DNA of 40,744 nt from Nitrospirota bacterium (GTDB lineage: Bacteria > Nitrospirota > Thermodesulfovibrionia > UBA6902). The DNA is taken from contig JACQXG010000002.1 in NCBI GenBank assembly GCA_016208905.1, positions 1-40,744 of the forward strand, given 5' to 3'. Positions 1-8,314 of this stretch are shown here, piece by piece. Positions within the stretch are counted from its first letter, which is position 1; each line of letters opens with the position of its first letter. Made by a program: the position numbers and the translations under genes. The notes beneath the pieces were generated by a model. It saw only the letters and a list, made by a program, of their open reading frames with translations. It searched no databases and was not told where the DNA came from.

Positions 1-1108
1 CTGCCTGTTTTTTTATGATCTCATGCGACCGCACAACTTCTTCCGTCAAATGCTGGAAACGCTCTTCAAGGACGTGGAGATGGTCTCCTCTCTGTATTTC
101 CTGCTGCCGTGCGCCTAATGTGTGCTGTGAAAAATCTTCTACACGTCGTGTTAATCGCTGTATGCGCTGCGAAATATAGAATGTAACTGCTGCAAAAGCA
201 GTAATCAATACAAAAGCAAGTAATGCGCGTTCTCCCCTTTCTCTCATAATTAACGTTTTGGTCAGTGAGTTTATTTTTGTCATAGAAATAAACGAGGCGA
301 ATCTCACAACCAGTTCTGAAGAGCCGTAATCAAAAAACTCCTTGCCGGTAATAAGATATTTGTCCTGCAGCGCCTTGAGCGGCGTGCCTGCGGGAATTTC
401 CAGCAGGTTGCTGCTCGTCAGCACACCTGGATTCTCTCCCGGGGTCAACAACGCTGCTACCCCCCGGTTAGTTGAGCCGCCCATTGAAGCATTCAGAAAC
501 TGTTCATCTATAGGAGTGGCAAGCATCAGTGTAGCCGGCAGCTTCCCCTGAGGACCATCGTACCGGGCGGATGTTACCAGAAAAGGAACAGTGTCAAAAG
601 TGATGAGATAGCTTTGCTCATGGCTTTTCTCAATCAGCAGGGCCGGCGGATGAAGCAATGCCCTGGGGAGGGGGTCCTTCCAGCCCTCATATACTTCCCT
701 CACATTCCCCTTATCATCTATTAATAACGCATAACGCGGAAAGGCAAGGGTATAAAGCATTGAACGGCCGGGAAACCACGATGGCGAATGCCCGTAGTAT
801 TTGATCTCTGCAGCATCCCCTTCCCTCCATTCACTGCGCTCAATATAATCGCTGAAATTTTTCTGTATTATAAAAAGTCTTGCCAGATGCTGATAGACTT
901 TTACATACCTGTCAAAGCGCAGTCTGTCTTCCATTGCCTGCTGCCCGAGCCTTTCTGTTAATTGATCTAAGAAAATATCCTTTATCCGGCGGCTTTGAAT
1001 ATAATCCAGTATGACCCATAGAGCAATCCCCGTCAGGATACTGATTGCCGTCAGTTTAAAGGTCAATGGCAGTCTGTGATACCAGTTGCGTATGGGGCGG
1101 CTATTCAT
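1..1108 (-). CDS. Membrane-bound sensor protein, N-terminal part (runs off left edge)
   Basis: The minus-strand frame from the ATG at 1108 is open to the window edge (about 369 codons, no stop), so the C-terminal output domain is not visible. It starts MNSRPIRNWYHRLPLTFKL, followed by a first membrane segment (about residues 20-36). An extracytoplasmic domain of about 245 residues follows, with CHASE4-like or dCache-like character but no motif I can name firmly. A second membrane segment lies near residues 288-307, followed by a charged, HAMP/coiled-coil-like stretch rich in Arg, Gln and Glu. This layout fits a sensor histidine kinase or a GGDEF/EAL-type sensor; which one cannot be decided here. 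It starts 6 nt after the stop of the PstS-like binding protein, so the two are probably co-transcribed and may sense together. No clear ribosome-binding site precedes the ATG, which suggests translational coupling. Confidence 0.8.
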   Translation of the reverse strand, partial: MNSRPIRNWYHRLPLTFKLTAISILTGIALWVILDYIQSRRIKDIFLDQLTERLGQQAMEDRLRFDRYVKVYQHLARLFIIQKNFSDYIERSEWREGDAAEIKYYGHSPSWFPGRSMLYTLAFPRYALLIDDKGNVREVYEGWKDPLPRALLHPPALLIEKSHEQSYLITFDTVPFLVTSARYDGPQGKLPATLMLATPIDEQFLNASMGGSTNRGVAALLTPGENPGVLTSSNLLEIPAGTPLKALQDKYLITGKEFFDYGSSELVVRFASFISMTKINSLTKTLIMRERGERALLAFVLITAFAAVTFYISQRIQRLTRRVEDFSQHTLGARQQEIQRGDHLHVLEERFQHLTEEVVRSHEIIKKQA

Positions 1109-1114
1109 AAATCA

Positions 1115-2137
1115 TTAACGAACGTCCGGCTCTCCGATCAGTTCATTGCCTCTGAATTTCCAACCGGCCTTTCTTAGTCGTGAAGCAGGGATGATATTAT
1201 GTTCTTTGCCAAGTTTCTCGGCGTGCTGCAATAAATGCGTTGCCAATTGCCGGGCGTGGTTTTTCTCAAGCCCTTTTCCTTCCCATGTTGTGAGGTTATA
1301 AACCCGGTACAATGGATACTTGAGTGAGATGAGATGTTCCGCTTCATACGGACTGTAACCGTTAATCCTGAGGGCTTTAACTTTCCCTTTGTCCTTATAG
1401 CGGATAGTATTCCATAAGACTTCATATCCTATTGCTCCGGGATTTGAGGCCACCTGAGAAATCATATCCGGAATGGCCCCCACATCCTGAATGCCGGGGG
1501 CAAACAGGTCTTCGCTGTCGAGAAGCAGACGCCAGTGCCCGGGTCTCAATTTGCAATGCAGTCTTGTGACCGGTTGAATCAGCAGGCTTGTCCCTTTTTT
1601 CCCGTCGGAACTGGAAAGTTCGGACCACCTATGAATTTCTCCCATGAAAATCTGCCGTGCCTGTTCGATTGAGACATTATCAATAGGGTTGTCAGGATGG
1701 ACCAGAAGGGCTTTTGCGTCAATGCCAAGCGTGTGAAACTTCAATCCCGGCAGCCTGTCTGTTTTATCCGGCGGACAGCAAAACCCGCCGATATCTGCCG
1801 TTTTATTAACGAGGGCCCCGAAAGTAATTCCGCATGTGCCTTCATTAACTGCAATCTTCAGCCTGTGTTTTTTTGCGTATTCCTGAATAACAGGCAGCAG
1901 CGCGTCATAAAGATGCTGGTCAAGGGAAAGCACAAGGTCTGCGTCGCCAGCGGATTTCTCGTATTTTACAGGCTGCTTTATCCAGTCTTCGGGCATATTC
2001 TGGATTTGAGACGGGTCGGAAAATGGCGGCCCGGACAGGCCTTTTAGGGAGTCAGATTCAGCAGATGATATTGTTACAAATAAGAGTGATGCCGCAAGAC
2101 ATAATATCGGCAACCATCGGGCCATTGCATGATTCAT
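1115..2137 (-). CDS. PstS-like periplasmic substrate-binding protein
   Basis: This 340-aa protein has a clear Sec signal peptide (hydrophobic residues 8-24, then SSAES). The mature part has the phosphate/tungstate-type PBP fold. A segment around residues 66-110 (LSLDQHLYDALLPVIQEYAK) is followed by a conserved stretch about an anion site (NEGTCGITFGALVNKTADIG), then LLVHPDNPIDNVSIEQARQIFMGEI, which is typical of PstS relatives. The late SNPGAIGYEVLWNT segment matches the family's hinge region. The start at 2137 is preceded by GAGGGA at good spacing. No permease or ATPase gene is next to it. Its partner is the sensor gene 6 nt downstream, so a role in ligand presentation to a sensor is as likely as transport. 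The ligand is unknown (phosphate-like oxyanion by family only). Confidence 0.82.
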   Translation of the reverse strand: MNHAMARWLPILCLAASLLFVTISSAESDSLKGLSGPPFSDPSQIQNMPEDWIKQPVKYEKSAGDADLVLSLDQHLYDALLPVIQEYAKKHRLKIAVNEGTCGITFGALVNKTADIGGFCCPPDKTDRLPGLKFHTLGIDAKALLVHPDNPIDNVSIEQARQIFMGEIHRWSELSSSDGKKGTSLLIQPVTRLHCKLRPGHWRLLLDSEDLFAPGIQDVGAIPDMISQVASNPGAIGYEVLWNTIRYKDKGKVKALRINGYSPYEAEHLISLKYPLYRVYNLTTWEGKGLEKNHARQLATHLLQHAEKLGKEHNIIPASRLRKAGWKFRGNELIGEPDVR

Positions 2138-2250
2138 ATCATTCCCTCTTTCACTTTCTCATTTATATCCCTGTGGAAAAATAATAACACAACAGGATGT
2201 TATCATCATAGTATTATAAAAAATCTATTGGGGAATGAAATGACTTTTTC

Positions 2251-2278
2251 CCGACAGAGAGAGAATTAATGTTATAAT
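2251..2278 (+). promoter_or_regulatory. Sigma-70-type promoter directly abutting mltA
   Basis: A CCGACA -35-like hexamer (2251-2256), a 16-nt spacer and a perfect TATAAT (2273-2278) end 6 nt before the mltA ATG. A start site about 7 nt after the -10 box would fall on or next to the ATG, giving a leaderless message. No Shine-Dalgarno sequence is present. Confidence 0.6.
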
Positions 2279-2284
2279 TCCCGC

Positions 2285-3478
2285 ATGAAAAAAATAAGAC
2301 CAGTCTTGTCATTAAGTTTTTTGCTCTGCCTGTTCCTTGTTATGACAAACTGTGCCTTGGTTGTTAAACCATCTGTTGAACCACAACTGAAAGAACTGAC
2401 CGTCAGGGAAGCCCGTTCACATGATTTGCAGGATGATCTTGATCTTGGAGGCCTGGAACAGGCTGTTGCACAGTCAGCCAAATATTATAGAAGACTCCCT
2501 CAAAACAGAAGTTTTCATTATGCTGATTTAATCTATTCTCCCGAAGAATTGGCTGAGTCACTTGATCTCTTTATGATGGTAATGAAAAATTATCATGGGA
2601 AGGAACGGATGCAGCAATTAAGAGAAAAATTTCTGTTCTTTGAAAGCATTAATTCGGAACATAATGCCTTTTTTACAGGTTACTATGAACCCACACTTGA
2701 AGGCAATCTTATTCCTACGGAAGAATTCACGCAACCTCTTTATAACATACCGGATGATTTGATAGAGGTGGATTTGGGACAATTTTCTGAAAAATGGAAG
2801 AATGAAAAAATTATCGGGCGTCTGAAAGGGACGCGGTTGGTGCCCTATGACAGCAGAGACAAAATAGTTTATGACAATTCTCTTGAAGGCCGTGCGGAGA
2901 CGATTGCATATGTAAAAGAAATCGAATTGTTCTTTCTCCAGATCCAGGGCTCCGGCCTGATTAAACTCCCGGGCGGGGAAGTGATGCGCGTTAATTATGC
3001 AGGGAGTAACGGACATCCTTACAGGGCTGTTGGAACAATTCTCAAAGACAAAATTCCGCCTGACAGGATGTCATTGCAGGCAATAAAGGAATACCTTTAT
3101 TCTCATCCTGATGAGGTCAAAACAATCCTCAGTTATAATCAAAGCTATATTTTTTTTCGTGAAATGGAAGAAGGCCCGCTTGGTAATATTGGGGTGCCCC
3201 TTACCCAGGACCGTTCAATTGCAATGGACTGGAGAGTTATTCCTGGTGGCAGTCTGGCTTATATTGAAACAGAGTTGCCGGTATTTGATGATGGCCGGAT
3301 AATAGATTGGAAGCCGGTCAAACGCTTTGTATTAGTGCAGGACACAGGGGGCGTAATCCGTGATCACGGGCGTGTTGACATATTCTTTGGAAACGGGGAA
3401 AAGGCCGAGTTGACCGCAGGACATCTGAAGCAGAAAGGCCGGGTCTTTATTATTGTAGCGCGTAAAGAGTTTCTGTAA
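2285..3478 (+). CDS. mltA: MltA-type membrane-bound lytic murein transglycosylase
   Basis: This 397-aa lipoprotein cleaves peptidoglycan glycan strands to 1,6-anhydro-muropeptides, acting from the outer membrane. Residues 1-23 form a lipoprotein signal ending LVMTNC, with Cys23 as the lipidation site. The MltA domain shows FFTGYYEPTLEGN, then GRLKGTRLVPYDSR and LFFLQIQGSGLIKLPGG. The C-terminal 3D domain is intact: VQDTGGVIRDHGRVDIFFG carries the conserved aspartates, including the position known as the catalytic Asp in E. coli MltA. Length is typical. It is transcribed alone, divergent from the binding-protein/sensor pair. The start is the ATG that gives the signal peptide; it lies only 6 nt after a TATAAT box and lacks a ribosome-binding site. 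Confidence 0.93.
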   Translation: MKKIRPVLSLSFLLCLFLVMTNCALVVKPSVEPQLKELTVREARSHDLQDDLDLGGLEQAVAQSAKYYRRLPQNRSFHYADLIYSPEELAESLDLFMMVMKNYHGKERMQQLREKFLFFESINSEHNAFFTGYYEPTLEGNLIPTEEFTQPLYNIPDDLIEVDLGQFSEKWKNEKIIGRLKGTRLVPYDSRDKIVYDNSLEGRAETIAYVKEIELFFLQIQGSGLIKLPGGEVMRVNYAGSNGHPYRAVGTILKDKIPPDRMSLQAIKEYLYSHPDEVKTILSYNQSYIFFREMEEGPLGNIGVPLTQDRSIAMDWRVIPGGSLAYIETELPVFDDGRIIDWKPVKRFVLVQDTGGVIRDHGRVDIFFGNGEKAELTAGHLKQKGRVFIIVARKEFL

Positions 3479-3535
3479 GAGTAAAGTAGAGACGGGCATG
3501 ACGACCTTTTATTGGGCGGTAAGGACGAACTTTTG

Positions 3536-3712
3536 TTATGTTTCCTGTATTACTCTTAAAATTTTTGATTTCATATCTTCCGACATTCCTCTCATGTTAT
3601 GTTTGATTGCCCCATGTTTAGCAATTTTTTCCATAAGCTCCTCTAATGTTTCAGCGCGCCCTTTCCAGTTACATGAACCGCCGAAGTCCTTGCATTTAAA
3701 TATCTTAGCCAT
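3536..3712 (-). CDS. Small DUF1059-family protein
   Basis: The protein is 58 aa: it begins MAKIFKCKDFGGSCNWKGRA, continues with a helix (TLEELMEKIAKHG), and ends MSEDMKSKILRVIQET. The Cys-x6-Cys-x-W pattern and the AxTxEELxxxxxxH helix are typical of DUF1059, a small family of unknown function common in bacteria and archaea. A longer reading frame exists, but the start at 3712 is preferred because it has AAGGAG about 6 nt upstream and a good promoter further up, which would lie inside the longer version. The gene is convergent with mltA; I see no convincing terminator between them (3479-3535). Confidence 0.8.
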   Translation of the reverse strand: MAKIFKCKDFGGSCNWKGRAETLEELMEKIAKHGAIKHNMRGMSEDMKSKILRVIQET

Positions 3713-3731
3713 TTTTCTCTCCTTCATAAGA

Positions 3732-3759
3732 AGTATATCAAAGCATTGTTGGATGTCAA
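3732..3759 (-). promoter_or_regulatory. Sigma-70-type promoter for the DUF1059 gene
   Basis: On the minus strand, TTGACA (3759-3754), a 16-nt spacer and TATACT (3737-3732) give a near-consensus promoter 19 nt upstream of the start codon, with AAGGAG in the leader. Confidence 0.75.
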
Positions 3760-3935
3760 GCAAATCAAAGAGTGTTATATACAAACGCTTATTTAATGAC
3801 ATGTGACTTCAAAATTTATTAAGTTATTTAATGAAGGAATTAAACCTTTTTAGTAGACAGATAGTTTTATTCGTGATAAATAAAAAATATAGGAAATAAT
3901 AATTGAATATCATATTTACTATCGTGAGGACTAAT

Positions 3936-4322
3936 ATGGGAAAAAAGGAAAGTAAAGCTTCAGCGAGAGCAAGTTCACCAAGACAAAACATAAACAAGAC
4001 ATCAATAATATCTGAAGGGAAAAGCATGAATAAACAGAACGTCAGTCCTAAATCTGTTTGCAAGGTGATCTTCAGGTTACCTAAAGAGGCAGCTCCCGGA
4101 GCTAAATCTGTCTCAATTGTTGGTGATTTCAATAAGTGGAATATTACTGAAACAAAAATGAAAAGGCTCAAAAACGGAGACTTCACATTGACCTTGGAAT
4201 TGCCATGTGACAGAGAATATAGCTTCAGATATTTGATTGATACGAATCAATGGGAGAAAAACTGGTTTGCTGACAAACATATACCGCTGGAGACCGAAGA
4301 AAACAATTCAGCAATAATATAA
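3936..4322 (+). CDS. Stand-alone CBM48/early-set carbohydrate-binding domain protein
   Basis: The protein has 128 aa from the ATG at 3936, which has GAGG 8 nt upstream. After a basic, low-complexity N-terminus of about 35 residues comes VIFRLPKEAAPGAKSVSIVG, followed by DFNKWN and FTLTLELPCDREYSFRYLID. This is the beta-sandwich seen at the N-terminus of glycogen-branching enzymes and in AMPK-beta glycogen-binding domains. No catalytic domain follows. A start at 4026 (GAAGGG upstream) would give the bare domain and cannot be excluded. It may bind glycogen or a related glucan, but no glycogen gene is nearby. There is no signal peptide, so it is probably cytoplasmic. Confidence 0.75.
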   Translation: MGKKESKASARASSPRQNINKTSIISEGKSMNKQNVSPKSVCKVIFRLPKEAAPGAKSVSIVGDFNKWNITETKMKRLKNGDFTLTLELPCDREYSFRYLIDTNQWEKNWFADKHIPLETEENNSAII

Positions 4323-4351
4323 TTCAGGTCTTATTAATTCAAGAAGCAATA

Positions 4352-4579
4352 CTATAACAAGTTTTTGTGTCCGTTATAATAAACCAGTTCAATATTGGGT
4401 ATTCTCTCTTTAAAAGCCACTCCTACACAGTCGGTATCGCAATGGCGGCAATGCCCTATACAGCGGATAATTACCTTGTTGCCTCTGATTTCAATTAGTT
4501 CGGCAAAACTATCATGGGCTTCAAGGAGCCAGTTGAGATTATGAAGGACTTCTATAACCTGTTGTTTAATTTCGTCCAT
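4352..4579 (-). CDS. Small NifU C-terminal-like, cysteine-rich protein
   Basis: This 75-aa protein has the outline of a NifU C-terminal (Nfu) domain: an N-terminal helix with LNWLLEAHDSFAELIEIRG, a beta strand NKVIIRCIGHC, then RHCDTDCVGVAFKERIPNIELV. Classical Nfu domains carry a single CxxC that holds a cluster between two subunits. Here four cysteines form CxxxCxxCxxxC (CIGHCRHCDTDC), so the cluster or metal binding may differ. GAGG lies 6 nt before the ATG. It is monocistronic, 20-30 nt convergent with the CBM48 gene. The function is inferred from the domain only: iron-sulfur scaffold or carrier. Confidence 0.65.
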   Translation of the reverse strand: MDEIKQQVIEVLHNLNWLLEAHDSFAELIEIRGNKVIIRCIGHCRHCDTDCVGVAFKERIPNIELVYYNGHKNLL

Positions 4580-4777
4580 ATACCTCTTCGAGATTGAAAT
4601 TAATGTACTTTTTTAGTCCTCGCAGATATCAGCCAAAAATGTCAATTCCTCCAGAGTTATAATTATTCTACTAAGCCCTTTATTGCAAAAATTATTTTCT
4701 GCTATATTAACAATTTAGACCTGTAGAAAGAAAGCCCTGTAACTTTAGAAACAGCAATAATTTTTTCTTAACAAATA

Positions 4778-5995
4778 TTAATTGAAATTGTGGTGATACT
4801 CTTTAACTTTTTTAGCAAACGACCGGGCAAATTCATAACAATTTGATTCGTCATCCGATGAAGGCTTATAAAGCACCTGCATCCCGGGTTCAACGACTTC
4901 TAACTTCATTCTTTTAAATTCTTCATAAGCATCCTTTACTGCGCCGCCGCCCCAGCCGTAGCTGCCAAAGGCCCCCATTATGCGGTTTTTAGGACGCAAC
5001 CCCCTTAAGTGGGTCAAAAATTCAGCAATAGATGGAAACAAAATATTATTGAGGGTGGGGCTCCCTATAAGACAGCCCCGTGATTTCCAGAATTCCTTTA
5101 TTGCAATGCTCATTGGTGTTGCCCGCAATTTAATTACTTTACACTCAATTCCCTCATCTTTAATCCCCTGCATAATAGGAATTGTCATTCGTTCAGTGCT
5201 GTGCCACATTGTATCGTAGATTATGGACACACTCAGATTGGCCTTCCCGCTTGCCAGGTCAACATATCTTTGTATAATACTCCCAGCTTCTTTTCTCCAT
5301 ATTATTCCATGGTCCGGCGCAATCATATCTATCTCAAGGCCGAGTGCCTGAACTTCAGCAATCTTCGACTTAATAAGCTGTCCAAAGGGCATGAGGATAT
5401 TTGCATAATAATCAACTACAGAATCATCCAGCTCTGACCTGGATGAGCACTCTATAAATTCATCATCAAACCTTGCCGATGTTGCTATATGCTGTCCAAA
5501 GGCATCCTGAGAAATAAGGAGCCTGGCTTCTTTAACATAAGTCATCATTGAATCGGGCCAGTGGAGCATCGGTGTTTCAAGGAACAGCAGATTATATTTG
5601 CCTGTATTGAGAGTATCGCCTGTTTTAACAATTTTAAAATTCCACTGCGATGTATCAAAATGCCTGTCAAGGCCTTTTTTGCCCTTACTGGTAATATAAA
5701 TAGTAGCATTAGGCACAAGCGACATAATGCTGTCTATGCTGCTTGCATGGTCAGGCTCAATATGATTAATAACTAAATTCACGATCTTTGAGGGATCTGT
5801 TATATTTCTAATATTTTTTAAAGTATGCCCGGAAAAATCTGATTTGACCGTATCAACAAGAGTAACTTGTTTATCCAATATAAGATAGTTATTATAAGTT
5901 GTTCCATCAGGGGTCACATAACCATGAAAATCCCGCACAGCCCAATCAATAGCGCCTACCCAGAAGATGTCCGGTTTTATTTCTACAGTGTTCAC
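4778..5995 (-). CDS. Flavodiiron protein (O2/NO reductase)
   Basis: This soluble enzyme of 405 aa reduces O2 to water and/or NO to N2O, protecting anaerobic enzymes. The N-terminal beta-lactamase-like domain carries a full diiron site: H78-x-E80-x-D82-H83 (NHIEPDH), H145 (MLHW), D164 (SQDAFG) and H229 (APDHG). The C-terminal flavodoxin domain starts around residue 255 (SIIYDTMWHSTERM) and includes FGSYGWGGGAV. There is no rubredoxin extension, so an external rubredoxin or similar donor is needed. AGGAGG (6006-6001) sits so that the GTG at 5995 is spaced 5 nt away. The GTG at 6001 overlaps the Shine-Dalgarno site and is an unlikely start. Confidence 0.93.
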   Translation of the reverse strand: MNTVEIKPDIFWVGAIDWAVRDFHGYVTPDGTTYNNYLILDKQVTLVDTVKSDFSGHTLKNIRNITDPSKIVNLVINHIEPDHASSIDSIMSLVPNATIYITSKGKKGLDRHFDTSQWNFKIVKTGDTLNTGKYNLLFLETPMLHWPDSMMTYVKEARLLISQDAFGQHIATSARFDDEFIECSSRSELDDSVVDYYANILMPFGQLIKSKIAEVQALGLEIDMIAPDHGIIWRKEAGSIIQRYVDLASGKANLSVSIIYDTMWHSTERMTIPIMQGIKDEGIECKVIKLRATPMSIAIKEFWKSRGCLIGSPTLNNILFPSIAEFLTHLRGLRPKNRIMGAFGSYGWGGGAVKDAYEEFKRMKLEVVEPGMQVLYKPSSDDESNCYEFARSFAKKVKEYHHNFN

Positions 5996-6026
5996 ATTCA
6001 CCTCCTATATATGAATTAATATAAGC

Positions 6027-6055
6027 ATTCTATCAATAAAAAAAGAAGCTTGCAA
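6027..6055 (-). promoter_or_regulatory. Promoter of the flavodiiron gene
   Basis: On the minus strand, TTGCAA (6055-6050), a 17-nt spacer and TAGAAT (6032-6027) lie about 30 nt before the GTG start, with AGGAGG in the leader. Confidence 0.6.
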
Positions 6056-6105
6056 GAAAAGTTAATAATTTAATAAAAATATCTCAAATGTTGCTATGTT
6101 CGTAT

Positions 6106-6111
6106 TATAAT
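6106..6111 (+). promoter_or_regulatory. -10 box directly before the acylphosphatase gene
   Basis: A perfect TATAAT ends 6 nt before the ATG at 6118, the same geometry as at mltA. No Shine-Dalgarno site lies between, and no clear -35 is seen. A leaderless message is likely. Confidence 0.5.
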
Positions 6112-6117
6112 TAATTT

Positions 6118-6399
6118 ATGGAAAAGGGTAGAGTACATTTAATAATATCAGGTTTTGTTCAGGGAGTCTTTTATCGTGCCAGTACAAGAAATACTGCCGA
6201 GAGACTTGGATTACAAGGATGGGTCAGAAATTTGCCTGACGGAAACGTCGAGGTGGTTTTCGAGGGCCCGATAGATAAACTTCAAGAAGGTGTTGAATGG
6301 TGTCATGAAGGTCCGCCCGGCGCAAGAGTTGCTGGAATTAACGAAGAATGGGATAATTTTTCTGGTGAGTTCAAAGGCTTTAATATAATATATAGCTGA
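6118..6399 (+). CDS. acyP: Acylphosphatase
   Basis: The 93-aa enzyme hydrolyses acyl phosphates such as carbamoyl phosphate and acetyl phosphate. The first signature, GFVQGVFYRAS, contains the phosphate-binding loop and catalytic Arg (residue 21). The second, GLQGWVRNLPDGNVEV, contains the catalytic Asn, and the GPPGARV segment also fits the family. Length is normal. The gene is divergent from the flavodiiron gene across a 122-nt AT-rich spacer. The downstream spacer (6400-6519) holds a perfect AT-rich hairpin, AATAGTT-6-AACTATT (6451-6470), without a T-run; its role is unclear. Confidence 0.92.
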   Translation: MEKGRVHLIISGFVQGVFYRASTRNTAERLGLQGWVRNLPDGNVEVVFEGPIDKLQEGVEWCHEGPPGARVAGINEEWDNFSGEFKGFNIIYS

Positions 6400-6519
6400 T
6401 AAATAACATCAAGTTAACCATCCTAACTACAAGCATTAATAGCAATATTTAATAGTTGCATATAACTATTTAATTCCAGTCAAGTGTCTTTCTGCCAAGT
6501 ACTTTTACCGAACTTATTA

Positions 6520-6549
6520 TTGACAACAGACCGTGTACGTATGGATAAT
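6520..6549 (+). promoter_or_regulatory. Promoter of bioB-bioW, abutting the start codon
   Basis: TTGACA (6520-6525), an 18-nt spacer and GATAAT (6544-6549) end 5 nt before the bioB ATG. There is no Shine-Dalgarno site, so the transcript is probably leaderless. Confidence 0.65.
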
Positions 6550-6554
6550 AACAC

Positions 6555-7514
6555 ATGCTTCAAACCGAGCCGGGAGTAAAAAAATCAGATCATGGTATTG
6601 ATAAACATACTGCCCTGACTTTCTCCAAACGAAAAGGTTCTGAAATATATTATCTCTTTGCAGCAGCTAATGAGGTAAGGGAAAAGTTCAGGGGGAGGAA
6701 AATAGATTTATGTTCTATTATTAATGCCAAATCAGGTGCGTGCCCTGAGGATTGTTCATTTTGCGCACAGTCAGCATATAGTAAAACAAATGCAAATGTA
6801 TATCCTCTCTTAAATAAGGAAAATATTCTGGAGGCTGCCATTTCTGCAAAAAAGAATGGAGTAAAGAGATTTTGCATTGTTACGAGCGGCAAAAAGCCTT
6901 CAGAGAAAGAACTCAGTGAAATATGTACTTTCATCTATGAATTAAGAAATATGGATCTATTACCCTGCGCCACTCTTGGTATGCTTGATATTGAACAATT
7001 AAAACAGCTGAAGGATGCCGGTCTTAACAGGTATCATCATAATCTTGAAACCTCAGAGGCGTATTTCAGTGAAATCTGCACGACTCATACATATAAAGAC
7101 AAAATTAAAACTATTGAGGCAGCCATGTCTCTTGATTTGTCTATATGCAGCGGCGGTATATTTGGTCTGGGGGAATCCTGGGAAGACCGTATTGCAATGG
7201 CGTTTGCCTTAAAAAAAATTGGAGTTGATTCTGTTCCTATTAATTTTTTCACGCCGATAAAAGGCACACCGTTAGGAAACGGAGAAGTACTAAGTCCTCT
7301 TGAGGCTTTAAAAATTATAGCCATTTACAGACTTATTCTTCCGGAATGCGAGATCAGGGTCTGCGGCGGAAGATCTTCAACTCTGCGTGATCTCAACTCG
7401 CATATTTTCGCTGCCGGGGCTGACGGACTATTGATTGGCGACTATCTTACAACACAGGGGAGAAATCCTGAAGATGATTTACAGATGATTAAAGATATGG
7501 AGTTAGCAATATAA
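6555..7514 (+). CDS. bioB: Biotin synthase (radical SAM)
   Basis: This 319-aa radical-SAM enzyme inserts sulfur into dethiobiotin to make biotin. The radical-SAM cluster motif is SGACPEDCSFC (CxxxCxxC, about residues 57-65). Ligands of the auxiliary 2Fe-2S cluster are visible in order: RFCIVTSG, LPCATLG, SICSGGIFGLGES, and the Arg in RVCGGRSS. YHHNLETS is also typical. An in-frame TAA lies just upstream of the ATG and no other start precedes the conserved core, so the start at 6555 is fixed. Its stop overlaps the bioW start by 1 nt (TAATG), so the two are translationally coupled. BirA control is possible, but I found no clear BirA operator. Confidence 0.96.
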   Translation: MLQTEPGVKKSDHGIDKHTALTFSKRKGSEIYYLFAAANEVREKFRGRKIDLCSIINAKSGACPEDCSFCAQSAYSKTNANVYPLLNKENILEAAISAKKNGVKRFCIVTSGKKPSEKELSEICTFIYELRNMDLLPCATLGMLDIEQLKQLKDAGLNRYHHNLETSEAYFSEICTTHTYKDKIKTIEAAMSLDLSICSGGIFGLGESWEDRIAMAFALKKIGVDSVPINFFTPIKGTPLGNGEVLSPLEALKIIAIYRLILPECEIRVCGGRSSTLRDLNSHIFAAGADGLLIGDYLTTQGRNPEDDLQMIKDMELAI

Positions 7515-8314
7515 TGTCACGCAAGACCTGGTTCAGCATAAGAATGAGATCAGCAGTGAGCGGTGTACATATATCCGGGGCTGAAGGTATTTATGATAAA
7601 AATGTTATCAGCAATATAGTCAAAGAATACACACAAAGGGCATTGATTCATGACAGGGGCACAGCGGACGAAATACGTCTTACCATAGAGGAATTAAAGG
7701 AGAAACCCAAACATATATCTTCGCTGCCGCTTTACACATTGAACACAAGAAATCCTGAAACTGCAAAGAAGGCTGCTCTTGAAATACTAACATCTGTAGG
7801 AATAACAGAGCGGGCAATTGAAGAAGCATTTAAAGCCCTCGATATCGGCTTTACTATGAGAGGCGCCATGTTAATGAACATTGAGGGAGTAAGGCTTGAA
7901 CCGGACCTTTTGCGCGGGATAAGAGTAACTCGGATGGGTATAACCGACGAAGCTGCAAAAGATCTTGCCAGTAAATTAGGACGTCTTGGACTTAATAATA
8001 ATACGGTCAAAGAGGCGCTGATCCTTGCGAGCAAGGTTCATAAATTCCGCATGGTGCTCGGGGAAATATGTATTTCTGATGACCCCAAATACACGACAGG
8101 CTATGTGGCTACGCGTGCTCATGGTTACATACGGCTTCCACGCATTAAAAAGAGGGGCGTGCCATATGGGGGTAGAGCCTTTTTTATTACCGGCGGAGAG
8201 GTTAAAGACCTTATCAAATATCTTCAAAGGACTCCTGTTCTAATACGTACTGTTAAACCTTGCATAGGTACATTAAAGTTGAAGGACATTCTTGAACACA
8301 AGGCAAGTCGTTAA
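7514..8314 (+). CDS. bioW: 6-carboxyhexanoate-CoA ligase (pimeloyl-CoA synthetase)
   Basis: This 266-aa enzyme activates pimelate to pimeloyl-CoA, the entry step of the BioW route to biotin. Family signatures are SIRMRSAVSGVHISGAEGIY at the N-terminus, GIRVTRMGITDEA in the middle, and SDDPKYTTGYVAT with HGYIRLPRIKKRGVPYGGR near the C-terminus. It overlaps bioB by 1 nt. With bioB it gives the first and last steps of biotin synthesis; bioF, bioA/bioK and bioD are not in this window. The expected substrate is free pimelate rather than the BioC/BioH acyl-ACP route. Confidence 0.9.
   Translation: MSRKTWFSIRMRSAVSGVHISGAEGIYDKNVISNIVKEYTQRALIHDRGTADEIRLTIEELKEKPKHISSLPLYTLNTRNPETAKKAALEILTSVGITERAIEEAFKALDIGFTMRGAMLMNIEGVRLEPDLLRGIRVTRMGITDEAAKDLASKLGRLGLNNNTVKEALILASKVHKFRMVLGEICISDDPKYTTGYVATRAHGYIRLPRIKKRGVPYGGRAFFITGGEVKDLIKYLQRTPVLIRTVKPCIGTLKLKDILEHKASR

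Noticed and set aside
342-551. Plus-strand 69-codon frame at the left edge
   Set aside because: It is antisense to the continuous sensor-protein frame on the minus strand.
3498-3806. 102-codon plus-strand frame
   Set aside because: It lies over the DUF1059 gene and its promoter on the other strand, which have clear family and signal support.
4600-4640. Sigma-54-like promoter upstream of the small NifU-like gene
   Set aside because: The GG-to-GC spacing is one base short of the strict requirement.
6451-6549. BirA operator upstream of bioB
   Set aside because: The AT-rich inverted repeat and the TTGACAAC stretch do not match the spaced BirA dyad well enough.
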